Counted from the first letter of the stretch, positions 7,772-16,445 are shown. The stretch is DNA of 64,000 nucleotides from Halioxenophilus sp033283405 (GCF_033283405.1 NZ_JAWMQR010000001.1:496001-560000); one strand, 5' to 3'. The notes: a model not told the origin generated them from the sequence alone. Translations and numbers: made by a program.

Positions 7772-8743
7772 TTGAGTACATTAGCCCAGCAAAAGCAACT
7801 ACCAGATCCAGTAGTTGAATTGTCTAAATACAATTTTGAAAATTTAGTCGATCGGCTGCGTTTCTTTAATGAAGTTCTAACTGCATCTTCAGGCAATCTC
7901 CGTTCTGTGTTACGTAATTATGTTAGTGCGGGTTGCAAGATGTTTAAGTGCGACTCTGGGTTTGTTGGTCAACGTATCGGCGGAGTCGTTAGGATCGTTG
8001 TTAGTGATTCTGTCCTCGACTCCATTTTTGATGGCCAGTTGGTACAAGTAACTGAGCCACTAGTGTCAAATGTACTAGCGGAATCTACGCAGTATGTATC
8101 AGAAAATGTGACTGGAGCTGCTTTTCGACCTATTAACATTCCCTATAATGGAAGGGTCGTTCAAAATGTATTAGCTATGCCACTGAGAGTTTATGGCGAA
8201 GTATTTGGGCTGGTATGTTTTTTTTCCACATCCAACATTCCTCGTAATTACTCAACCGAAGACCGTGAGTCCATCGAATTGATGGCAAAAGGAGTAGCCA
8301 AAATGATAGAGTTGCAATCCGCCTATAAAGATCAGAAAACTGAAAAGCAGGACTACGCTACTCCCGGCGTTAAACATTTCGACGATTATTTGCTGCAGGC
8401 AAGGTTGCCTGAGGTCTATGGTGTAGCAGGTAAAGTAGTTGAGGTGTTGAAGAAGCGAGTAGGGCAGCTTCCATTAGGTATTGGCGATATCGCTTCAGAA
8501 TTAAGCCTCTCAAAGAGAACTTTGCAACGACGCTTACAACAGCAGGATTTAAGTTATGCGGAAATTCGTGACAAGGTTCGATTCCACTATTCTATCGATT
8601 ACCTGATAGAGCAAAATGCCAGTATCGATAGTATTTCTAGCGCGCTGGATTTTTCAGATAGAACCTCCTTTACCAACGCATTCAAGCGCTGGACAGGGCT
8701 CTCTCCCAGTGCTTTCAGAAAGCTGTTCAGAGATTATGCCTAA
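7772..8743 (+). CDS. AraC/XylS-family regulator with N-terminal GAF-like domain
   Basis: Predicted DNA-binding transcriptional regulator. The TTG at 7772 is chosen as start because AGGAG at 7760-7764 stands 7 nt upstream; the further upstream frame opening would add hydrophobic residues of no known role. This gives 323 residues. The first ~190 resemble a GAF-type sensory domain (GCKMFKCDSGFVGQ, AMPLRVYGEVFGLVCFFS). The C-terminal ~90 residues form a double helix-turn-helix: IASELSLSKRTLQRRLQQQD, then DRTSFTNAFKRWTGLSPSAF. The ligand is unknown. The gene has its own long leader and is followed by a terminator-like hairpin, so it is probably monocistronic. Confidence 0.8.
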   Translation: MSTLAQQKQLPDPVVELSKYNFENLVDRLRFFNEVLTASSGNLRSVLRNYVSAGCKMFKCDSGFVGQRIGGVVRIVVSDSVLDSIFDGQLVQVTEPLVSNVLAESTQYVSENVTGAAFRPINIPYNGRVVQNVLAMPLRVYGEVFGLVCFFSTSNIPRNYSTEDRESIELMAKGVAKMIELQSAYKDQKTEKQDYATPGVKHFDDYLLQARLPEVYGVAGKVVEVLKKRVGQLPLGIGDIASELSLSKRTLQRRLQQQDLSYAEIRDKVRFHYSIDYLIEQNASIDSISSALDFSDRTSFTNAFKRWTGLSPSAFRKLFRDYA

Positions 8744-8760
8744 CTCACCAAGGCGTCCTC

Positions 8761-8790
8761 ACAGGCTAAAAGTTAGCGCTTTTGGCCTGT
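8761..8790 (+). terminator. terminator-like hairpin after the AraC-type gene
   Basis: Positions 8761-8772 pair with 8779-8790 (12 bp, one G-U wobble) around a 6-nt loop. A pyrimidine-rich stretch without a clear U-run follows. It lies 18 bp after the stop codon. Confidence 0.5.
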
Positions 8791-8915
8791 AGCCTCTCTC
8801 TTATCTCAGTTTGCGAGAAGACCCCAAAACCGTTACAGTAGCGGCCGAAAAAGGTGCACGCCCATCTAGCTTGATAGCCTCGGCGTGCTTGGTCAAAACT
8901 TAACGAGATGTTTGG

Positions 8916-9251
8916 ATGAGCTTCCTGATTCCACAAGCTTTCGCACAAACCGGTGCGCCACAAGCTGAACCCACTTTCTTCCCATTGATCATGATCGGTG
9001 GTCTTTTTCTGTTCATGTATCTTTTTATAATTCGTCCGCAGCGCAAACGACAGAAAGAACATACCTCCCTCATCAGCGCGTTGAGTAAAGGTGATGAAGT
9101 TGTGATGACCAGTGGCCTACTTGCTAAAATCACTAAAGTTGATGAGGATTACATCAGCGTCGAGGCGGCTAATAATGTCGAGCTCCGTTTTCAGAAATCT
9201 GCTGTACATGCAGTTCTGCCCAAAGGCACAATTAAGAAAGTTTCGTCTTGA
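8916..9251 (+). CDS. yajC: YajC-type preprotein translocase auxiliary subunit
   Basis: Single-span inner-membrane protein that joins SecDF in the Sec holotranslocon. In 111 residues it has a short periplasmic N-terminus (AFAQTGAPQAEP), one transmembrane helix at about 22-41, the family motif FIIRPQRKRQKEH, and the conserved KGDEVVMTSGLLAKI segment. The length is normal. The context is not: yajC usually lies between tgt and secD-secF, but here it is followed by a D-cysteine desulfhydrase gene and preceded by a regulator. Either the sec cluster is split in this genome or this is a second copy. Confidence 0.9.
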   Translation: MSFLIPQAFAQTGAPQAEPTFFPLIMIGGLFLFMYLFIIRPQRKRQKEHTSLISALSKGDEVVMTSGLLAKITKVDEDYISVEAANNVELRFQKSAVHAVLPKGTIKKVSS

Positions 9252-9310
9252 ATTTGGTTCTGAGAAGGATGCCAGGTCGTATTGACTTGGTAATTCTTCA
9301 GGATTAAACG

Positions 9311-10312
9311 ATGCTGCCTTTCCCCCCTCGTATCTCCCTCGCGCGCACACCAACCCCCTTTGAGAACCTCAATAGAGTAGGCCTGTGTAACAATGCCCCT
9401 CGGTTGTGGATTAAGAGAGATGACCTTACCGGCAGCGGACTCAGTGGAAATAAAGTCCGGAAACTGGAATATGTCATTGCTCAAGCATTGGCGGAAGGGT
9501 GTGACACGTTAATAACTTGCGGTGGATTACAATCCAACCATTGCCGGGCTACAGCCCTAGTCGGCGCCCAGTTAGGTCTCTCCGTACATTTAGTGCTGCG
9601 CGAGGAAGGCTCCGGCGAGCTAGACGGTAATCTGTTTCTAGATACTCTTGCCGGGGCATTGGTTGAGCGGATTCCTCGTAAAGAATACTTTACTTCCATT
9701 AACGAAATCCTTGATCAACGGCGTGAAGACTACGCCTCTCGCGGAAAAAAAGCCTATGTCATTCCCACAGGCGCCAGCGATGAAGTTGGAATTTGGGGGT
9801 ATGCGCAATGCGCGCGTGAACTGGTGGAAGACTTCAAGCTGCACGATCTAAAGCGAACCGTAATCGCTTGTGCATCCGGTTCAGGTGGTACACAAGCTGG
9901 TCTGAGTTTGGGTGCGCACTATTTCTTACCCGGTACAAAGGTCATTGGATATGCTGTTTGCGATGACAGCGAGTATTTCAATAACAAGGTAAGAGAGGAT
10001 ATCACCCGTTGTTGTACCCGCTATGGTATCGAGCTGGAGGTGAGCAATTTGGCAATCGAGACTCGGGATCATGCTATAGGTCCTGGCTACGCCAAGGGCT
10101 ACCCTAGTTTGTTCGAGTGTATCATCAATACCGCTCGCCAAAGTGGATTACTCCTGGATCCTGTATACACAGGCAAGGGTTTCCATGGCTTATTGAAGGA
10201 TATAGAGGCTGGGTTGTACGCTGATGTGGATGATCTGGTTTTTGTCCATACAGGGGGTATTTTTGGTACCTTTGCTTTCAAAGAGCAATTCGGTTTCGAG
10301 CCAAAAGACTAG
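9311..10312 (+). CDS. D-cysteine desulfhydrase / ACC-deaminase-family PLP enzyme
   Basis: PLP-dependent enzyme of the tryptophan-synthase-beta fold. It probably cleaves D-cysteine to pyruvate, ammonia and sulfide. The 333-residue protein has the PLP lysine in GSGLSGNKVRK (K48), the phosphate/substrate loop CGGLQSNHCRA (S75, N76, H77), and the glycine-rich ASGSGGTQAG loop. DcyD and 1-aminocyclopropane-1-carboxylate deaminase share this fold. The SGNKVRKLE and QSNHCRATA segments are common to both, so substrate choice is uncertain. It lies 37 bp ahead of a nucleotidase gene. A CysB gene and a sulfur-type exporter lie close by, which favours sulfur metabolism. Confidence 0.8.
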   Translation: MLPFPPRISLARTPTPFENLNRVGLCNNAPRLWIKRDDLTGSGLSGNKVRKLEYVIAQALAEGCDTLITCGGLQSNHCRATALVGAQLGLSVHLVLREEGSGELDGNLFLDTLAGALVERIPRKEYFTSINEILDQRREDYASRGKKAYVIPTGASDEVGIWGYAQCARELVEDFKLHDLKRTVIACASGSGGTQAGLSLGAHYFLPGTKVIGYAVCDDSEYFNNKVREDITRCCTRYGIELEVSNLAIETRDHAIGPGYAKGYPSLFECIINTARQSGLLLDPVYTGKGFHGLLKDIEAGLYADVDDLVFVHTGGIFGTFAFKEQFGFEPKD

Positions 10313-10349
10313 CAATTTCTACCCTTACTAACGGTCAGATGCTTTCTCA

Positions 10350-11246
10350 ATGAACGATATACAGAGCAACAAACTGGTCATTGCCGTTTCATCCAGTGCC
10401 CTCTTTAATCTGGCATCTGAGCATGAGATCTATTTGACGCAAGGGATTGAGGCCTATACAGAATACCAAATAGCCCATGAGAACGATCCGCTTCAGCCGG
10501 GTGACGGGTTCGAGCTGGTCGCTAAGTTACTCAAAATTAACGATTTAAGTAGTAGTCATGGACGGGTTGAGGTAGTTCTTTTATCTCGTAACACGGCTGA
10601 TACCGGCTTAAGAGTTTTTAATTCTATTGAGCACTGGGGTTTACCCATTACGCGCGCCGCTTTCTGCGGCGGCAATAGCCCTTACCGCTACATTAAAGCG
10701 TTTGGGTGTCACCTGTTCCTGTCCACCCGTGATGATGATGTACGCATGGCTCTAGAGGCTGGGGTGGCAGCGGCAACAATACTACCAGGCTCCTCTAAAA
10801 AGAGTGGTGATTCACTGCTTAGAGTGGCTTTCGACGGCGATGCGGTGGTTTTTTCTGATGAATCTGAACGTGTTTACAAAGAGAGTGGCCTGCAAGGCTT
10901 CAGTGATAATGAGGTTGCTCAAGCGAATTTGCCGCTGAAACAGGGCCCATTTTCTGAATTTCTTTTGGCACTTCACAAATTGCAGGGTGAATTCCCGAAT
11001 GATTGTCCAATCCGGACGGCACTGGTAACTGCCCGGTCAGCTCCAGCCCACAAGCGTGTAATCAATACACTACGCCTTTGGGGAGTAAGACTGGATGAAT
11101 GCTTGTTTCTTGGCGGGATGTCTAAGGCTCAATTTCTTAAGGCCTATGGAGCTGATATCTTTTTCGATGACCAGATGAGCCATTGTGATCTTGCCAAAGA
11201 GCATGTCGCAACTGGGCATGTTCCCCACGGTATTGCCAACCATTAA
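10350..11246 (+). CDS. cytosolic 5'-nucleotidase I family protein
   Basis: Predicted nucleoside 5'-monophosphate phosphatase of the cN-I (Pfam 5-nucleotidase) family. The 298-residue sequence starts with the family motif VIAVSSSALFNL, continues with LLSRNTADTGLRVFNSI and AAFCGGNSPYRYIKAF, and ends with the HAD-like acidic GADIFFDDQMSHC. The N-terminal nucleophile position of typical HAD enzymes is Ser-rich here, as in the family. It follows the PLP enzyme gene by 37 bp and probably shares its transcript, although no functional link is evident. The downstream gene is convergent. Confidence 0.8.
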   Translation: MNDIQSNKLVIAVSSSALFNLASEHEIYLTQGIEAYTEYQIAHENDPLQPGDGFELVAKLLKINDLSSSHGRVEVVLLSRNTADTGLRVFNSIEHWGLPITRAAFCGGNSPYRYIKAFGCHLFLSTRDDDVRMALEAGVAAATILPGSSKKSGDSLLRVAFDGDAVVFSDESERVYKESGLQGFSDNEVAQANLPLKQGPFSEFLLALHKLQGEFPNDCPIRTALVTARSAPAHKRVINTLRLWGVRLDECLFLGGMSKAQFLKAYGADIFFDDQMSHCDLAKEHVATGHVPHGIANH

Positions 11247-11296
11247 ATTCAGCCCCTAGCTACCATTGGCTTTTAACTGAAAAGTGCTTTAGGTGG

Positions 11297-12079
11297 TTAA
11301 AAGAACGCAAATTTTACTCCCAGCCCCATTAAGATGGTTGCCAGAACAGGTTGTAAAACCTTGTTGGGAAGCCGCGCGCCTATTTTGGTGCCTACGTGAA
11401 TAGCGGGTAGAGAGCCGATTAACAAGCTACCCAAAAGTATAAAATCGACATTGCCCAATAAGATCAAATGGCCTAAGCCTGCGATCAGTGTAAGCGGTAC
11501 CGCGTGTGAGATGTCTGTGCCGACCACCTGTACAGCGGGCAACTTGGGGTAGAGTACAAGTAGGAGTGCGGCACAGAAAGCGCCCGCGCCGACAGAAGAT
11601 AGGGTAACAAAGACTCCGAGCAAAAAGCCGGCAATGACTGTTATGAGCGATGAATTGCGGTGCACCCATCGCAGGTTTTTCTGATCATCTTCTGTGGGTT
11701 TGGATAATCGCGATTTAAACAGCAGAACCGCTGAAGTCAGGATCAACATAATGCCCAAGCTGGTGGTAAGCAGCGGCTCATACTGCTTGGCATCGGCAAA
11801 AACGGAATCGAGCAGTGTGGCAGTCATCAGTGACGCGGGGATACTACCTGCGGCTAATAAGCCGACCAGGCGCCAGCGGACTGTACCCTGGCGACGATGA
11901 GCCCAGGCACCGCTGGCTTTTGTGACGCTGGCATAGAGGAGGTCTGTTCCAATTGCGACATTGAAGGGGAAGCCGAACAGAAGCAGAATCGGTGTCATTA
12001 GCGAACCGCCACCAACCCCGGTTATGCCTACCGCTAGACCCACAGCGGCGCCGGCCAAAATAAACAGCAATATTTCCAT
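11297..12079 (-). CDS. TauE/SafE-family membrane transporter
   Basis: Multi-pass inner-membrane protein of the sulfite/sulfoacetate exporter (TauE/SafE) family, 260 residues. Two homologous halves are visible, each starting with a glycine-rich repeat: GITGVGGGSLMTPILLLFG near the N-terminus and TLSSVGAGAFCAALLLVL in the middle, with about eight hydrophobic segments overall. It is divergent from cysB with 166 bp between the starts, which makes control by CysB plausible. The substrate, some sulfur-containing anion, is inferred from the family and context only. Confidence 0.82.
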   Translation of the reverse strand: MEILLFILAGAAVGLAVGITGVGGGSLMTPILLLFGFPFNVAIGTDLLYASVTKASGAWAHRRQGTVRWRLVGLLAAGSIPASLMTATLLDSVFADAKQYEPLLTTSLGIMLILTSAVLLFKSRLSKPTEDDQKNLRWVHRNSSLITVIAGFLLGVFVTLSSVGAGAFCAALLLVLYPKLPAVQVVGTDISHAVPLTLIAGLGHLILLGNVDFILLGSLLIGSLPAIHVGTKIGARLPNKVLQPVLATILMGLGVKFAFF

Positions 12080-12245
12080 GTAGTGTGGCCGTCCGCTCCA
12101 GAGATAAACTTAATTGAATAAAGTTTAAAAAACTGTGTAATTAGCACTGGCAAATATATCGTTTAATAACTATTCTGGAAAAGAATATTTGTTTATATTT
12201 TTATAATCATAAGAACAACATTTTATCCGCCATCTGGGAGGGTTT

Positions 12246-13220
12246 ATGAAACTGCAACAGCTGCGTTACATATGGGAAGTGGCACACCATGACCTGAATG
12301 TTTCGGCGACCGCGCAAAGTTTGTATACAAGTCAACCAGGTATTAGTAAACAAATCCGCTTGCTAGAGGACGAACTGGGGGTCGAAATTTTTTCGCGGAG
12401 CGGAAAGCATTTGACTCGTATTACGCCGGCGGGAGAAGCGATACTCAAAACCGCAGGTGAGATCCTGCGCAAAGTCGAAGGAATTAAGCAGGTCGCTCAG
12501 GAGTTCAGTAACGAGCGCAAAGGTAGCCTCTCTATAGCGACAACCCACACTCAGGCACGTTACGCACTGCCTAAAGTCATTAAAGAATTCATACAGCAGT
12601 ATCCTGAAGTCGCTTTGCACATGCACCAAGGTACGCCCATGCAGATTTCAGAGATGGCTGCTGACGGTACCGTCGATTTTGCTATAGCTACCGAGGCTTT
12701 GGAGCTGTTCAGTGATTTGGTGATGATGCCTTGTTACCAATGGAACCGCAGCATTGTGGTCCCTAAGAATCACCCTCTGGCGCAGGTCTCTAATCTCACC
12801 CTGGAAGATGTTGCCAAGCACCCGATAGTTACATACGTGTTTGGCTTTACCGGGCGGTCAAAGCTAGACGAAGCCTTTATTGATAAGGGGTTGGCCCCTA
12901 AGGTGGTCTTCACCGCAGCTGATGCCGATGTCATTAAAACCTATGTGCGACTAGGGTTGGGAATCGGAATCATAGCTTCTATGGCCTATGATCCAGAGGC
13001 CGATGCCGATTTGGTAAGGTTGGATGGCCGCCATCTGTTCCAGCCAAGCACCACTAAAATCGGTTTTAGGAGGGGTACATTCCTGCGTGGGTTTATGTTC
13101 GATTTTATCGAGCTGTTCGCGCCTCATTTGACGCGTGAAGTCGTTGAAGAGGCCTTCAGCCGACAGTCTAGGGCAGAGCTGGACGAACTCTTCCACAATA
13201 TGGAACTTCCTTACTACTGA
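12246..13220 (+). CDS. cysB: LysR-family cysteine regulon regulator CysB
   Basis: Transcriptional activator of sulfate assimilation and cysteine synthesis, responsive to N-acetylserine. The 324-residue length equals that of CysB. The N-terminus MKLQQLRYIWEVAHHDLNVS and the helix-turn-helix near residues 19-38 (ATAQSLYTSQPGISKQIR) are close to the enterobacterial and pseudomonad protein. The effector domain includes SIATTHTQARYALP and the conserved TYVFGFTGRS. GGGAGG at 12235-12240 lies 5 nt before the ATG. It is divergent from the TauE/SafE gene. Cbl is an alternative, but an organism with one such gene usually has CysB. Confidence 0.9.
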   Translation: MKLQQLRYIWEVAHHDLNVSATAQSLYTSQPGISKQIRLLEDELGVEIFSRSGKHLTRITPAGEAILKTAGEILRKVEGIKQVAQEFSNERKGSLSIATTHTQARYALPKVIKEFIQQYPEVALHMHQGTPMQISEMAADGTVDFAIATEALELFSDLVMMPCYQWNRSIVVPKNHPLAQVSNLTLEDVAKHPIVTYVFGFTGRSKLDEAFIDKGLAPKVVFTAADADVIKTYVRLGLGIGIIASMAYDPEADADLVRLDGRHLFQPSTTKIGFRRGTFLRGFMFDFIELFAPHLTREVVEEAFSRQSRAELDELFHNMELPYY

Positions 13221-13245
13221 TCTGGAACCTGCCAGGCGCACCTTT

Positions 13246-13281
13246 TTCCAAGGGGAGTGGTTCTTCCAAGGGGAGTGGTTC
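13246..13281. repeat. 18-bp tandem duplication downstream of cysB
   Basis: The unit TTCCAAGGGGAGTGGTTC occurs twice head to tail (13246-13263 and 13264-13281), without a mismatch, in the gap between the convergent cysB and the CxxC protein gene. Confidence 0.9.
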
Positions 13282-13317
13282 GCCTGCAGGAGGACGCTGT
13301 AGTTTAAGCCCTGGAGT

Positions 13318-13599
13318 CTAGCTACGTAGTGGCTCCAATACCTCCTTCGCGAATTTAATGTAGATGGTGTGGACTTCTGGTTCTTTATCTTCATGGTAAA
13401 CCACGAAGAAGGGCGCCCGCTCAACCTTAAGCTCCTTGGCGACTATCATTCCCGGGCTATTGCTATCGCGCTCATCGGCAACCAGTACTTCATCTAGGTA
13501 TTTATCCAGGCCGGATGACTCCAATTTAGCGAGCACCTCTCCGCATTTCTTACACGGTGATCCATCCGCTAAAATCTTTTTTACCATTACTATTTTCAC
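13318..13599 (-). CDS. small CxxC thioredoxin/glutaredoxin-like protein
   Basis: 93-residue protein with one redox-type motif, SPCKKCG (C16 and C19), in a short alpha/beta sequence ending KFAKEVLEPLRS. The cis-Pro region of thioredoxin folds is suggested by VERAPFFVVYHED. It resembles truncated glutaredoxin-like proteins but lacks the usual CPYC or CGPC sequence, so its partner is not known. A possible alternative start lies four codons in (MVKKIL). It is convergent with cysB and lies 24 bp beyond the pabB start-distal end in the order CxxC gene, then pabB, on the minus strand. It could link to sulfur metabolism by neighbourhood. Confidence 0.65.
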   Translation of the reverse strand: MKIVMVKKILADGSPCKKCGEVLAKLESSGLDKYLDEVLVADERDSNSPGMIVAKELKVERAPFFVVYHEDKEPEVHTIYIKFAKEVLEPLRS

Positions 13600-13623
13600 A
13601 AGTTAGATCTCTGTAATTTTCAT

Positions 13624-14982
13624 TTACTTCGATGTAGAAGGGCTGCCATCGAACTGGGTTAAGCCTTCCAATATTGTGTTGATCTTACCGATTGCTTCGC
13701 GGTATTCCAATTCACCTTCGGAGTCGGCAACAATACCGCCTCCACTCCAGCAGACGAGTTGATCATCACAGCAGGCGATGGTTCTTATCGCAATATTGGT
13801 GTCCATACGGCCATTTGAAGAGAGATAGCCGACGCTACCACAGTAAACTCCGCGCCGATAGGGTTCGATATCCTCGATTATCTGCATAGCCCGCTTCTTG
13901 GGCGCACCCGTTATGCTGCCACCCGGCCAGGCATCAGCAAGGACTTTGGTCGCCGGAGTGTCGTTGGAAATCTCACAAGCAATAGTACTAACCAGATGGT
14001 GGACGTTAGCAAAGCTCTGTAATTCAAAGAGCTTTTTAACCTTAACACTACCCTGCAGTGCGTTTTTACTGAGATCGTTACGCAGCAGGTCGACGATCAT
14101 TAAATTTTCAGCTTTATCTTTCGCACTTTGCCGCAACAGTGCGGCGTTATTCTGGTCCTGCTCTCGGTTTTCTCCCCGAGGCAGCGTGCCTTTAATGGGG
14201 GCGGTTACTACCTGATTGGATGACTTCAGGATAAATCGCTCGGGAGAGAAGGAGAGAATTTGATCCCGTCCAAAACGCAGAAAGGCACTGAATGGACTGG
14301 GCAGTCGGCTGCGAAGAGATTCATAAGCCGGGTAGGAATCACCAGAGAACTGGCCGAGGTTCGGCATGGTGTAATTGACTTGGTAGCAGTCGCCTAGATG
14401 AATATGGTTGATTACTCTGTTGAACCCTAACTGGTACTCCGGTTGGCTAACCACGGGGTTTAGTTTGGTCAGTTGGAACGCTGGAAGTTTACCAGTGGAG
14501 CTGCTTTCACCCGAGCTTTGGATTCGCTGCAAAATCTCCAGAGCGCCCTTGCTGATTTGATCATCCTGCCAGTAGTAGAAAGTCGAGCTTTTTTGCTCGT
14601 GATCGATAACCAGAGAATGGTAATAAACACCCCAGATAAAATCGGGGTTATCGAGCAGTTTGGGCTTCTGGCTCTCCTGATTATTGGCTTCGTAAGTGAA
14701 GTATCCAAGCAGGCCTATGGCGAAAGGTGTTTCCCCTGCGTCTACGCAGGGAAGTCTGGCTCGTGCCGCCTCCACATATTCGAATGGCGTCATGTGGCCC
14801 GGTTTCTGCTCCGCTGTAAGAATCTCAGAGGGCAGGGCCGAGAGTATATCGTAGCGGCCCATTTTGCAGCCGGGGCGGCCGCTATCAATCCAGGCGGCTC
14901 CGGGTAGATGGGCTATTGTACGAAAAAGGGGGCTGGGGTCCTCTTCGTAGGGCATGGGCACTGCTTTTAACAATTCGTACAC
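13624..14982 (-). CDS. pabB: aminodeoxychorismate synthase component I
   Basis: Converts chorismate and ammonia to 4-amino-4-deoxychorismate, the first step toward p-aminobenzoate and folate. The 452-residue protein has the chorismate-binding C-terminal domain with APIKGTLPRGENREQD, MIVDLLRNDLSKNA, GGSITGAPKKRAMQIIEDIE and the final GGGIVADSEGELEYRE. The PIKGT form (Lys next to the Gly-Thr) distinguishes PabB from anthranilate synthase TrpE. The glutaminase subunit PabA is not in the window. The 139-bp gap to the divergent Rieske gene should hold its promoter. Its stop lies 24 bp from the start of the CxxC gene, so the two may be cotranscribed. Confidence 0.9.
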   Translation of the reverse strand: MYELLKAVPMPYEEDPSPLFRTIAHLPGAAWIDSGRPGCKMGRYDILSALPSEILTAEQKPGHMTPFEYVEAARARLPCVDAGETPFAIGLLGYFTYEANNQESQKPKLLDNPDFIWGVYYHSLVIDHEQKSSTFYYWQDDQISKGALEILQRIQSSGESSSTGKLPAFQLTKLNPVVSQPEYQLGFNRVINHIHLGDCYQVNYTMPNLGQFSGDSYPAYESLRSRLPSPFSAFLRFGRDQILSFSPERFILKSSNQVVTAPIKGTLPRGENREQDQNNAALLRQSAKDKAENLMIVDLLRNDLSKNALQGSVKVKKLFELQSFANVHHLVSTIACEISNDTPATKVLADAWPGGSITGAPKKRAMQIIEDIEPYRRGVYCGSVGYLSSNGRMDTNIAIRTIACCDDQLVCWSGGGIVADSEGELEYREAIGKINTILEGLTQFDGSPSTSK

Positions 14983-15121
14983 TCGGAGTTAAAAGCGTGA
15001 TTATAATGATTCCCAACTCTGGTGCCAGATTAGTTGTTTCGCTTCAGGCGAGCTTGGTTATCGTTTGTGCCAACTTCAGCCTCAACTCCTTCAGGACAGC
15101 TGCTTATATTAGGGAATAGAT

Positions 15122-15424
15122 ATGGCTTTCCATTCGTTAGAGAAATTACATCGAATCCATGAGGGTTTTTTTCAGACCTACCGCATCGATAGCCTGGATA
15201 TATTTCTGGTGCAATACAACGGCAAGTTGTATGGCTATAAAAATTACTGCCCACATCAGGGCGCCCCAATGACCTACGGCACGATTATTGGTGGAGCTAT
15301 TCGTTGCCCATTACATGGTATTGAGTATCGGCTTGACGATGGCGAACCGGCCAATGGTAACACTAAACCGTTGGAGCCCATTCAGCTGATCTACGAAGGG
15401 AATTCGGTGGGTATTGAGGTGTAA
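15122..15424 (+). CDS. small Rieske [2Fe-2S] protein
   Basis: 100-residue stand-alone Rieske ferredoxin-type protein. The cluster ligands are complete: C43 and H45 in NYCPHQGAPM, and C62 and H65 in RCPLHGIEYR. It resembles the NirD/BphA3-like single-domain type, which carries electrons to oxygenases or reductases. No oxygenase, reductase or nitrite reductase gene lies nearby, so its partner is unknown. There is no signal peptide, so it should be cytoplasmic. It is divergent from pabB and convergent with the GNAT gene. Confidence 0.85.
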   Translation: MAFHSLEKLHRIHEGFFQTYRIDSLDIFLVQYNGKLYGYKNYCPHQGAPMTYGTIIGGAIRCPLHGIEYRLDDGEPANGNTKPLEPIQLIYEGNSVGIEV

Positions 15425-15458
15425 GCCCTTTAGTCGGTAGAAAGCAGGGGCGGGCTAG

Positions 15459-16433
15459 TTATAGTTTTATCTCGCGCAGGTATGGGTTGCTCCAAGTCTG
15501 GTGTTCCCACACCAGAAAGAACTGTTCACGTTCAATCTGCATCTGTTGCGCGTTCAGGCGCCTTGTTTCGCAGTGATCCGGCAAGCGCTCATCCCCCAGT
15601 GCCCTGGTGGTGTAGCTGCTGTTGTTGCTTATCATCTTGAACTCTGGGAACTCCGCGGCTTCGTCCGCGGCACAACGCAGCTGCAATTTGCTGGGTAGTT
15701 TATGGGCGAGTGCAATGAGTTGGGTTAGGATACTCAGATCTGGTTGCCGTTCATCGAAGACAATAAATACCCGCGCCATATTGCTATTAAGTAGTTGTTC
15801 TTTGAGTACTTCAACACGACTGCCGGATGCCAACCAGTGGTTGAGTGATTCTGGGCAGAGTATCAGTAGATCCCGCGGGTTTTCGGATGCAAGTTCGGCA
15901 AACTTTGCGTCGCAGTCGTAGCTGAGTGAGGTAAGTGATCTCTGCGAATAGGCGTGTTTCTCTGCATCGCTGGTGGTATGGTCATTGGGTGCTAAAAATG
16001 ATGCTAGAGCAAAATGCATCTTTTTATGGGGGATATTGGCATCCAGGAACTCTTCTCCGGTTGCCAGAAACCCAAGCCGCTCGTAAAACGGGATAACCGT
16101 GACTTGAGCATCTAGGTGGGGTGTTTGTTGTCGGGCGGTAACGGCTTCAATGCAAAATTGCATCAACCTTGCACCCAGTCCGAACTGCCGAAACGGTTGA
16201 AGAATTGCCACTCGGCCAATCTTCCCCTCGGCTGAAATGCGGGCACAGCCAACGGCAGCCTGTTCCGAGCCGACCCGACACAGAACCTGTTGGTATTGCT
16301 CGTCCCTGCCGTCAATCTCTTCCTCTTCGCTGACCCCCTGCTCCTCAATAAACACGGCCCGGCGTATCGCAAGCAGCGCATTCTGTTCGGCCTGCCAGTC
16401 GACAAATTCGATAGTTACCGGTTCAATAATCAA
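15459..16433 (-). CDS. GNAT N-acetyltransferase with extra C-terminal domain
   Basis: 324-residue protein in two parts. Residues 1-~145 form a GNAT domain of ElaA-like style: AVFIEEQGVSEEEEIDGRD, then the acetyl-CoA loop PFRQFGLGARLMQF and VTVIPFYERLGF. The remaining ~180 residues match no catalytic family I recognise. They contain LSYDCDAKFAELASENPRDL and a segment on handling of local lesions or binding (RVFIVFDERQPDLSILTQL). Such tails recur in gammaproteobacterial GNAT proteins next to roxA. It is the last gene of the purB-roxA minus-strand operon, 12 bp after roxA. The acyl acceptor is unknown. Confidence 0.75.
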   Translation of the reverse strand: MIIEPVTIEFVDWQAEQNALLAIRRAVFIEEQGVSEEEEIDGRDEQYQQVLCRVGSEQAAVGCARISAEGKIGRVAILQPFRQFGLGARLMQFCIEAVTARQQTPHLDAQVTVIPFYERLGFLATGEEFLDANIPHKKMHFALASFLAPNDHTTSDAEKHAYSQRSLTSLSYDCDAKFAELASENPRDLLILCPESLNHWLASGSRVEVLKEQLLNSNMARVFIVFDERQPDLSILTQLIALAHKLPSKLQLRCAADEAAEFPEFKMISNNSSYTTRALGDERLPDHCETRRLNAQQMQIEREQFFLVWEHQTWSNPYLREIKL

Positions 16434-16445
16434 GTCTGATGCCTC

